NCBI GenBank assembly: GCA_937925895.1
Contig: CALANC010000081.1
Location: 1-6,187, forward strand
Reading direction: 5' to 3'
Length of the DNA stretch: 6,187 bases
Source: an uncultured Desulfobacterales bacterium
GTDB lineage: Bacteria > Desulfobacterota > Desulfobacteria > Desulfobacterales > UBA11574
The notes under the pieces are model-generated. The model had not been told where the DNA came from. It saw nothing but the letters and a program-made list of their open reading frames with translations, and did no database searches. This document shows, piece after piece, positions 1 to 5,464 of the stretch. Each line of letters starts with the position of its first letter. The first letter of the stretch is position 1. A program made the translations under genes and the position numbers.

Positions 1-1
1 T

Positions 2-103
2 GCGTTTGCTAAGGTTACCAACCCCATCGCTTTGACCCTTGACAGGGTAGGAACCTCCACTATTTTGTGGTATATCCTGGCTAAAAGAGGCTGTTCTACT
101 TGA
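2..103 (+). CDS. Possible C-terminal end of a plus-strand ORF (doubtful)
   Basis: A reading frame is open from the left edge to a TGA at 101-103, giving 33 residues (start AFAKVTNPIALTL, end ILAKRGCST). It has a short hydrophobic stretch, TILWYILA. If real, it is the tail of a gene that lies mostly outside the window and converges on serA. I do not recognise the family. The minus strand of the same stretch is also open in more than one frame, so 100 bp of open frame is weak evidence. A small inverted repeat, ACCCT-TGAC-AGGGT (35-48), lies inside it. It may simply be non-coding sequence. Confidence 0.2.
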   Translation, partial: AFAKVTNPIALTLDRVGTSTILWYILAKRGCST

Positions 104-116
104 AACCGTACAAGTG

Positions 117-239
117 AAAAGTGTCTAAAGTGATCTAAAGTGCCTAAAGTTATGGTGTCGCTTCGCTTCGGTATTTTTATTTAAAGGACAGAAATTCTTA
201 ACTTTAGCTCTCTTTAAACTTTAGTTACTTCAAACTTTT
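117..239. repeat. Imperfect inverted repeat built from CTAAAGT units
   Basis: The left arm (117-152) carries CTAAAGT three times, at 125-131, 135-141 and 144-150, a spacing of 10 then 9 bp. The right arm (200-239) carries the reverse complement ACTTTAG at 201-207 and 218-224, plus a degenerate copy near 232-238. Both arm ends match: AAAAGT outside and CTAAAGTTA inside, so the arms can pair as an interrupted stem of about 36-41 nt. The loop contains a short TCGCT direct repeat (158-170) and an AT-rich stretch. It sits 12 bp past the serA stop, so its transcript could fold into a 3' hairpin that ends or protects the serA message. I infer a dispersed, non-coding element; copy number cannot be seen from one window. 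Confidence 0.6.
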
Positions 240-251
240 GAAATCTATTTT

Positions 252-1844
252 TTATTCCAGGTGAGCTTGATTGACTGAGATGATGTTTGGCAGGGATTCT
301 AATTCCTTGATGACCTTTTCATTTGCCGGGGAATCGATATTGACCAGGCAAATGGCTCGATCTCCCCGCCTTCCAAGTTGAAAGCGGCCGATGTTGATAT
401 TGTGACGCCCTAAAGTCGTTCCCACATTTCCGATCACGCCCGGTTTGTCAAAATTTTGAATAACGATCATGGATCCTTCAGGAATTGCATCCAGATAAAT
501 CTCTCCAATTTTTACCAGTCGCGGGTACTTTTTTTCAAATATGGTTCCCCAGATTTCGTCAGGTCCTTCTTCATGCTCTTCAAGTTTTACTCCGATCAAG
601 CTTGAAAAATGATCTTTTGAGGGACTTTTGATTTCATTAACATGAATACCTTTATCGCTGGCTAGCGCCGGTGCGTTAACATAGTTTACAGGTGTATCGG
701 TAAACGCACTGAGAAGTCCTTTAAGTATCGCATGAGTCAGTGGTCGGGTATCCAGAAGAGATACATCACCACTGTAACTTATGGTGATATCATGAATTTT
801 CCTGACAAGTTGGCCCATTAAAGATCCCATTTTTTCGGCAAGATCGAGATAGTGGCGAAGCTGGCCCATGGCTTCCATGGATAAAGACGGAAAATTGACG
901 GCATTTATGATGATGCCGTCTATGAGATAGGCAGCAATTTGTCTGGCGATCATATCTGCTACTTTAAGCTGGGCTTCACCGGTACTTGCACCCAAATGGG
1001 GTGTAAAAATTACATTCGGATGCTGCAATATGGGAAGGTTGGGGTCCGGCGGCTCCTGGGGGAAAACATCAAGTGCCGCACCGGCAACGTGTCCGCTTAA
1101 TATTGCCTGGTAAAGGTCATCGATTTGGATAATTTCACCCCGGGAACAGTTAATGATTCTAACGCCCGGTTTCATCTTTTTTATGGTCTTTTCATTGATC
1201 AAGTCTACGGTTTCTTTTAGTCGCGGTACGTGAAGCGATATAAAGTCTGATTGTTCCAGGAGGTTTTCCAAAGGGACAAGATCAATTTCAAGGGCCTTGG
1301 CAGCATCTTTGCTGACAAAAGGATCGGTGGCGATGACATTCATTTTAAGGCCTTTGGCCCTGTCAGCCACCACCCGGCCGATATGACCCAGACCGATGAT
1401 GCCTAATGTTTTTCCTGTTAACTCGATGCCTGACAGGTTTTTCCTTTCCCATTTTCCCTCACGAATGGACGCCGTTCCCTGGGGAATGTTTCTGGCCAGA
1501 GCCAGAACAAGGGATATGGCATGTTCCGCCGTTGTAATGGTATTTCCACCGGGAGCGTTCATTACGACCACACCTTTTTTTGTGGCAGCCTGTACATCTA
1601 TGTTGTCGACGCCAATACCGGCGCGACCGATGACTTTGAGCTTCCCGGCATGCGTTAACACCTTTTTGGTAATCTTGGTTCCGCTTCTTACTGCAAGGCC
1701 ATGATATTCATCGATAATTTTAGCGAGTGCCCCGGGTTTTCCAGTTGTCTTGTCATTATCTATTGTAACCGCTATTTTCCCCGTTGCTTCAAGAAGGTCT
1801 TTAGCAAGAGGAGACATGTTGTCCCTGATCATGACCTTGTACAT
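252..1844 (-). CDS. serA: D-3-phosphoglycerate dehydrogenase, type 1 (long form with ACT domain)
   Basis: This cytoplasmic enzyme oxidises 3-phosphoglycerate to 3-phosphohydroxypyruvate with NAD+, the first step of serine synthesis. The 530 residues match the usual length of the long form. The N-terminal substrate-binding half begins at residue 3. The Rossmann nucleotide-binding domain follows, with GLGHIG at 151-156 and the acidic residue D174 ending the next strand. The catalytic set is present: R235 in NCSRGE, E264 in FPQEPP and H283 in TPHLGAST. An intervening regulatory (ASB) domain spans roughly 320-450 and a C-terminal ACT domain roughly 458-530, with DKPGVIG at 466-472 and INI at 483-485; serine feedback is the known role of this domain. 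The ATG at 1842-1844 has a good ribosome site, AGGAG, 6 nt upstream. The gene follows nifS on the same strand after a 161-bp gap filled by an inverted-repeat element. I see no frame damage. Confidence 0.97.
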   Translation of the reverse strand: MYKVMIRDNMSPLAKDLLEATGKIAVTIDNDKTTGKPGALAKIIDEYHGLAVRSGTKITKKVLTHAGKLKVIGRAGIGVDNIDVQAATKKGVVVMNAPGGNTITTAEHAISLVLALARNIPQGTASIREGKWERKNLSGIELTGKTLGIIGLGHIGRVVADRAKGLKMNVIATDPFVSKDAAKALEIDLVPLENLLEQSDFISLHVPRLKETVDLINEKTIKKMKPGVRIINCSRGEIIQIDDLYQAILSGHVAGAALDVFPQEPPDPNLPILQHPNVIFTPHLGASTGEAQLKVADMIARQIAAYLIDGIIINAVNFPSLSMEAMGQLRHYLDLAEKMGSLMGQLVRKIHDITISYSGDVSLLDTRPLTHAILKGLLSAFTDTPVNYVNAPALASDKGIHVNEIKSPSKDHFSSLIGVKLEEHEEGPDEIWGTIFEKKYPRLVKIGEIYLDAIPEGSMIVIQNFDKPGVIGNVGTTLGRHNINIGRFQLGRRGDRAICLVNIDSPANEKVIKELESLPNIISVNQAHLE

Positions 1845-1854
1845 AAGTGGCTCC

Positions 1855-2008
1855 TAACCCGCATTCCTCATGAAGAATTTTAATAATTTTCTAAAAAGGA
1901 CGAATTTCAATAAGTTAAAATATATATTGTTATCAATTTGTACTAATATTTTGTCATTTAACAATTAGCGTAATACGATTTAAAATTCTTCATGAGAAAT
2001 CCGGGCTA
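1855..2008. repeat. MITE-like inverted-repeat element between nifS and serA
   Basis: Two arms of 29 bp (1855-1883 and 1980-2008) are reverse complements at 26 of 29 positions; the inner 21 bp match at 20 of 21 and share the core TCATGAAGAATTTTAA. The 96-bp interior is very AT-rich and has no ORF. The element fills the gap between the two genes: its right end contains the nifS stop codon (2006-2008, TAG on the minus strand), and its left end abuts the serA Shine-Dalgarno sequence (1851-1855). The arms themselves hold a near-palindrome around TCATGA. The structure fits a small non-autonomous transposable element or an intergenic palindromic repeat. No target-site duplication is obvious. A mobile origin is inferred; the arms are directly visible. 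Confidence 0.7.
1929..1957 (-). promoter_or_regulatory. Candidate sigma-70 promoter for serA inside the repeat element
   Basis: On the minus strand there is ATGACA (1952-1957, five of six matches to TTGACA), a 17-bp spacer, then GATAAC (1929-1934, four of six matches to TATAAT). Transcription would start near 1922 and run into serA, whose ATG is about 80 nt further on. Such AT-rich DNA gives chance matches, so this is only a candidate. Confidence 0.25.
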
Positions 2009-3169
2009 ACGTGATTTTTTCCAAAAAGGAGACATGTTTCTAAGCCGTTCAATAATCGGTGGAAGCTGCTCAATAATAAAGTCAACTTCTTCTTCGGTGT
2101 TGTATTTGCTGAGGCTGAACCGTATTGAACCATGAGCTGCGGTAAAAGGCACACCCATTGCACGTAAAACATGCGACGGTTCCAGAGAGCCTGAGGTGCA
2201 AGCCGAACCGGATGAGGCACAGATACCCAACTCATTCATGAGCAACAAGATAGATTCTCCTTCCACATACTCGAAGGCGACACTGGTGGTATTGGGAAGG
2301 CGATTTTCCTTGTCGCCGTTTACCATGGTGTTGGGAACCCGCTTTAATAATTCATCTTCAAGTTTATCTCTTAATCGCCTTATTCTGGTGTTTTTTTCCG
2401 GAAGATGATCAGCTGCCAGTTGGCTCGCTTTTCCGAGACCGATTATGGAGGCGGCATTTTCGGTCCCACCTCTGCGTCCTGCTTCCTGGTGTCCGCCGAT
2501 TAAAAACGGAGAAAATTTAGTTCCCTTGCGCACATAAAGAGCGCCGACGCCTTTGGGGCCGTGAACTTTGTGACCGGAAAGAGAGAGCATGTCCACATGA
2601 ACTCTTTTAAGGTCAATGGGAATTTTTCCAACAGCTTGAACAGCATCGGTATGGAAAACGATTCCTCTTTCCTTGAGGACGCCTGATATCTCCTCGACGG
2701 GAAAAATTACCCCGGACTCATTGTTTGCCCACATGATGCTGACAATTGCCGTGTCATCGGCAAGGTGACTATAAAGAAAATCCAGATCAAGACGACCTTT
2801 ACTGTCAACGGGAACGAAAGTTGCCCGGTAACCGTTTTTGGAAAGATATTCAAACAGATTCTTAACGGCCGGATGCTCCACTTTTGAGGTAATGAGGTGT
2901 TTTTTTCCCGGGTTCGATAAGATCGCAGCCCAAATGGCCGTGCTGTCACTTTCCGTGCCGCAGCTGGTAATTATGATTTCTTCATGATTCGCACCAATTA
3001 ATTCGGCAATATTTTCGCGTGCTTGGTTTATTTTACTCCCGACCTGGCCGCCAAAGGTGTGCATGCTGGAAGGATTGCCATAAAATTCTCTTAAATAAGG
3101 AAGCATTTCTTCAAGGACTTCCGGAGCAATTTTAGTTGTGGCGTTATTGTCCACATAAATGACTTTCAT
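2006..3169 (-). CDS. nifS: Cysteine desulfurase, NifS/IscS family
   Basis: This PLP-dependent enzyme converts L-cysteine to alanine and passes the sulfur, as a persulfide, to the Fe-S scaffold. It is a cytoplasmic class-V aminotransferase-fold protein of 387 residues, close to classical NifS. The N-terminus YVDNNATT (5-12) is diagnostic. H99 in VEHP should stack on the cofactor; D175 and Q178 in HTDAVQ contact it; K201 in SGHKVHGPKG is the Schiff-base lysine. RRGGTEN lies at 232-238. C324 in SSGSACTSG is the catalytic cysteine, on a short loop typical of the NifS/IscS group rather than SufS. The ATG lies 2 bp after the nifU stop, with GAGGAGG (3177-3183) inside the end of nifU, so the two are translationally close partners. 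The stop codon falls inside the right arm of the downstream inverted repeat. The missing nif neighbours suggest a general Fe-S role. Confidence 0.95.
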   Translation of the reverse strand: MKVIYVDNNATTKIAPEVLEEMLPYLREFYGNPSSMHTFGGQVGSKINQARENIAELIGANHEEIIITSCGTESDSTAIWAAILSNPGKKHLITSKVEHPAVKNLFEYLSKNGYRATFVPVDSKGRLDLDFLYSHLADDTAIVSIMWANNESGVIFPVEEISGVLKERGIVFHTDAVQAVGKIPIDLKRVHVDMLSLSGHKVHGPKGVGALYVRKGTKFSPFLIGGHQEAGRRGGTENAASIIGLGKASQLAADHLPEKNTRIRRLRDKLEDELLKRVPNTMVNGDKENRLPNTTSVAFEYVEGESILLLMNELGICASSGSACTSGSLEPSHVLRAMGVPFTAAHGSIRFSLSKYNTEEEVDFIIEQLPPIIERLRNMSPFWKKSR

Positions 3170-3171
3170 GA

Positions 3172-3996
3172 TTAAACCTCCTCAACCACAAGTTCGGGGG
3201 TGACAAATTCTCTAAGTTTGGTCTCGACATAATGCGTGAGGGTAATTTCAGATTTTATGCAGGTGGCACACGTGCCGTGCAACTTCACAAGAATCGTATT
3301 GCCATCAACGTCAACAAGTTCAATATTTCCACCGTCTTTTTGCAGGGCTGGTTTAATTTCCCGTTCGAGTGTTTCTTCAACCAGTTTTATTTTTTGAATG
3401 TTGGTCAACCGTTTTTCATGTTTTATCACTGGTTGTTCCATGCCAAGGGTTGAGTTAATGATCTCCTGGATCTGATCATGGCAGTTGCCACACCCCCCAC
3501 CTGCCTTGACATAATTCGTTACATCTTCGATGGTTGTCAGGTTATTTTCTCTGACGGCCCGAAATATCTCCTGATCGGTTACGCCGAAACACTCGCAAAC
3601 AACTTCGCCTTCAATCTTTTTTTTCTTTTCGCCACGGTAATTGGCTATCGCATTTTCAAGGGCATCACGTCCCATCACAGAACAGTGCATCTTTTCTTTT
3701 GGGAGACCACCGAGATAGTCTGCAATATCTTCGTTGGTTATCTTCCCCGCTTCTTCCAGGTTCAAACCTTTTAACATTTCAGTGAGTGCCGATGATGATG
3801 CAATGGCGCTTGCGCATCCAAAGGTTTGAAATTTTGCCTCATTTATCCGCTCTTTATCATCCAGTTTTATATAGAGTGTCAATGCATCTCCGCATGCCAG
3901 GGACCCGACTTCGCCCACACCGTCAGCATTTTCTATTACACCCACATTGCGCGGATTAAGGAAGTGATCTTTAACTTTATCCGTATATTCCCACAT
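3172..3996 (-). CDS. nifU: Fe-S cluster assembly scaffold NifU (three-domain form)
   Basis: NifU builds transient Fe-S clusters from NifS-derived sulfur and hands them to apoproteins. All three domains are visible in 274 residues. The IscU-like domain (about 1-125) has C35, D37, C61 and C105. A central BFD-like [2Fe-2S] domain (about 130-180) has C134 and C136 in VVCECFGVT, and C169 and C172 in GGGCGNCH. The C-terminal Nfu domain (about 200-274) has QKDGGNIELVDVDG and the CATC pair C243/C246. The spacing matches Azotobacter-type NifU closely. I start it at the ATG at 3994-3996 (MWEYTDKVKDHF), because AGGAGG lies 5 nt upstream and family members begin this way. An in-frame ATG at 4015-4017 would add seven residues but place that ribosome site inside the gene. 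It precedes nifS by 2 bp. No nitrogenase genes are in view. Confidence 0.95.
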   Translation of the reverse strand: MWEYTDKVKDHFLNPRNVGVIENADGVGEVGSLACGDALTLYIKLDDKERINEAKFQTFGCASAIASSSALTEMLKGLNLEEAGKITNEDIADYLGGLPKEKMHCSVMGRDALENAIANYRGEKKKKIEGEVVCECFGVTDQEIFRAVRENNLTTIEDVTNYVKAGGGCGNCHDQIQEIINSTLGMEQPVIKHEKRLTNIQKIKLVEETLEREIKPALQKDGGNIELVDVDGNTILVKLHGTCATCIKSEITLTHYVETKLREFVTPELVVEEV

Positions 3997-4001
3997 GACG
4001 T

Positions 4002-4007
4002 CCTCCT
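4002..4007 (-). promoter_or_regulatory. Ribosome binding site that fixes the nifU start
   Basis: AGGAGG on the minus strand lies 5 nt before the ATG at 3994-3996. It is a full-strength Shine-Dalgarno sequence and argues against the in-frame ATG 21 nt further upstream. Confidence 0.8.
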
Positions 4008-4037
4008 GTGTTTTCAAAAAATTGCTATCATTTGTTT

Positions 4038-4068
4038 GTTGCAGACAAGGTTCACCTTGAACTGCAAC
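4038..4068 (-). promoter_or_regulatory. Strong hairpin / dyad in the nifU leader
   Basis: GTTGCAG (4038-4044) pairs perfectly with CTGCAAC (4062-4068), and inside it CAAGG (4046-4050) pairs with CCTTG (4055-4059) around a 4-nt loop. Only a 1-by-2 nt internal bulge breaks the 12-bp stem. It ends about 40 nt before the nifU start. No U-run follows directly in the minus direction (the nearest T6 is some 13 nt on), so it is not a normal terminator. It could be a protein operator, an RNA leader structure or a small palindromic repeat. I recognise no known IscR or Rrf2 box in it. Confidence 0.45.
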
Positions 4069-4170
4069 AGGAAGCGTATTCCTAGTCCCGCTGTACAGGG
4101 AGCTTCAATGATACTGACATATTAATCATTTTCTGCAAAAAAGAAAGTTTAAATAAATAAAACATAATGG

Positions 4171-4186
4171 TCCCGATTAACCGGGA
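4171..4186 (-). terminator. Weak terminator-like hairpin at the end of the exported-protein gene
   Basis: TCCCG (4171-4175) and CGGGA (4182-4186) form a 5-bp stem with a 6-nt loop that overlaps the stop codon of the 4177-5379 gene. Downstream on the minus strand the sequence is T-rich (GTTTTATTTATTT) but broken and 8 nt away. Termination here is probably partial at best. Confidence 0.3.
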
Positions 4187-5379
4187 ATAAGAGCAATCCT
4201 CAGATGATTCTGTGACACTTCGTAAATGTTGATACCAATGGATTCAATAGTTTCCAGCATCAAAGCATTGGCGAGTTCTTTGGCACTTCCTTGAAATCCG
4301 ACCATCATCGTGGCTTCATTGGATGTCATTTCTTTCATCTGGAGGTCCTTCACACCGGGGATATTCTTAACAATACGTCGGAATTTCACAAGATTTGAAA
4401 GATTGCCTGCACCTTCAACTTTGATCTCTATCATATTCGGCGGTTTACCTTCTTTTTGCCAAGCAGCAACAATTTGCGAGGCAAGCTCTTGGCCGGCAAG
4501 GGTGCCGGCACCAAAAAGCGCATCCCGGTTCCCGATAAATTCGTCGGTATTGGTCTTGACGGAAGTTTTCGTTATTGTAGCGATTTCAGTGCCTGTATCT
4601 GTTCGAATTGCACGGGCGTTAACCGTACCTTTGAATGTCCTAATGCTTTCTCCCATAACATTGGGCATTTTATTTGCAACCGCTTCGCCTACAATGACAA
4701 TTTCTGCTTGTAGATGAAGGCCAAGATCGACCGCTTCACGATTGTTTAGATTGGGCTTGTCGTATACGTTTTCGACCGGAGTTTTTTGAGGAACAATGTT
4801 GCTGTCAATAACTGGAAATCCTTTGGCTATCATGGTTTCGGCCAAAGCAGTTACTGAAAAAGATTTGGTCAATGTCGAATTTTTTCCCCACCAATATTGT
4901 GGTAACGTATCGTCGATATTTTGCTCTGAGATCAAAAACAGAATGCTCGGCAAGTCTCGCCGGTCCAGAACGATGCCTGCGTTAGATAACAGTTCTTTTA
5001 ACCGGTTGATGGTAACAGTTGCTTCCACCATCACCCGGTAAGTGTGTTGGGAAGGAAACTCTGAAAGCACTTTGAAATCTTGAATAAATTGGCCGGTTTG
5101 GCCGTGAAGAACTTCATTTAGCTTTTGAAAATGTGCGATCGAAGACTCCAGTGGTAAAAGCTCTAATGCCACCATATCAACTGCTGAAACCAGACCGTTG
5201 GCAATTGCTTCTTCCCTTGCCTTGGCCGTGTTTTCTTTTTGAACTTTACCGGTACTGATAACAACGACAGTTTTTGTATTCAATTTGTTTTCTGCTTGAA
5301 CAATGCCAGGCAGTTCCAGCATCCATAAAAAAAATATGGCGAACACGACTCTGGTGATATTATTCACCTGTAAAGACAT
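4177..5379 (-). CDS. Exported protein of unknown function, FlgT/LPP20-like N-terminal region
   Basis: The 400 residues begin with a signal peptide: polar start, hydrophobic VVFAIFFLWML (11-21), and a probable signal peptidase I site after VQA (A29). No cysteine occurs anywhere, so it is not a lipoprotein and has no disulfides; a soluble periplasmic or outer-membrane-associated location is likely. Residues 36-140 (VVVISTGKVQ, then KAREEAIANGL, ending in an alternating-hydrophobic YRVMVEATVTI) resemble FlgT N-terminal/LPP20 or DUF2066-type domains. Residues 145-310 resemble CsgG/LpoB-like exported proteins, with ILFLISEQ, a search-like ETMIAKGFPVID and AEIVIVGEAV. Residues 317-398 look like a separate small alpha/beta domain. 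These assignments come from pattern only. The ATG has GGAGGT 8 nt upstream. The gene sits between prenyl synthase and nifU with gaps on both sides, so context does not reveal its job, and no flagellar gene is in view. Confidence 0.8.
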   Translation of the reverse strand: MSLQVNNITRVVFAIFFLWMLELPGIVQAENKLNTKTVVVISTGKVQKENTAKAREEAIANGLVSAVDMVALELLPLESSIAHFQKLNEVLHGQTGQFIQDFKVLSEFPSQHTYRVMVEATVTINRLKELLSNAGIVLDRRDLPSILFLISEQNIDDTLPQYWWGKNSTLTKSFSVTALAETMIAKGFPVIDSNIVPQKTPVENVYDKPNLNNREAVDLGLHLQAEIVIVGEAVANKMPNVMGESIRTFKGTVNARAIRTDTGTEIATITKTSVKTNTDEFIGNRDALFGAGTLAGQELASQIVAAWQKEGKPPNMIEIKVEGAGNLSNLVKFRRIVKNIPGVKDLQMKEMTSNEATMMVGFQGSAKELANALMLETIESIGINIYEVSQNHLRIALIPG

Positions 5380-5437
5380 TTTTTTCTACCTCCGGGAATA
5401 GTGAATTAAGCCTAAAAGGAACGTTAAATTGAGAATT

Positions 5438-5460
5438 GTTATAAACTCATAAATTATAAC
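5438..5460. repeat. AT-rich inverted repeat after the prenyl synthase stop
   Basis: GTTATAA (5438-5444) and TTATAAC (5454-5460) are perfect 7-bp inverted arms around 9 nt. It lies 4 bp after the prenyl synthase stop codon and overlaps the candidate promoter for the next gene. The stem is weak and has no following U-run, so an operator or a chance AT dyad is more likely than a terminator. Confidence 0.35.
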
Positions 5461-5461
5461 A
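5453..5461 (-). promoter_or_regulatory. Candidate extended -10 promoter for the exported-protein gene
   Basis: The minus strand reads TGTTATAAT, a perfect TATAAT with the TGn extension. No good -35 box is present at 16-18 bp, which extended -10 promoters do not need. The start would fall near 5446, leaving a leader of about 65 nt before the ATG at 5377-5379. Confidence 0.4.
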
Positions 5462-5464
5462 TGT

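Noticed and set aside
1396..1704. 102-codon plus-strand ORF inside serA
   Set aside because: It is antisense to the Rossmann domain of a well-supported serA gene and has no recognisable features.
1891..1906. Resemblance of AAAAGGACGAATTTC to AAAGGACAGAAATTC at 183-197 and to 5413-5428
   Set aside because: The shared piece is short and AT-rich; it might mean related repeat cores but cannot be supported without more copies.
1990..2235. 81-codon minus-strand ORF over the end of nifS
   Set aside because: It is a different frame of the nifS sequence that encodes the catalytic cysteine region; the nifS frame clearly wins.
4082..4104. Second palindrome around CTGTACAG in the nifU leader
   Set aside because: The CTGTACAG core and the flanking TCCC/GGGA pairs cannot form together in one good stem; too short to stand apart from chance.
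3826..4125. 99-codon plus-strand ORF covering the nifU start and leader
   Set aside because: Mostly antisense to nifU, low-complexity hydrophobic composition and no plausible family.
4310..4717. 135-codon plus-strand ORF, and an 85-codon one overlapping it
   Set aside because: Both are antisense to the exported-protein gene, which has a signal peptide, a good ribosome site and consistent domain-like structure; neither shadow frame looks like a protein family.
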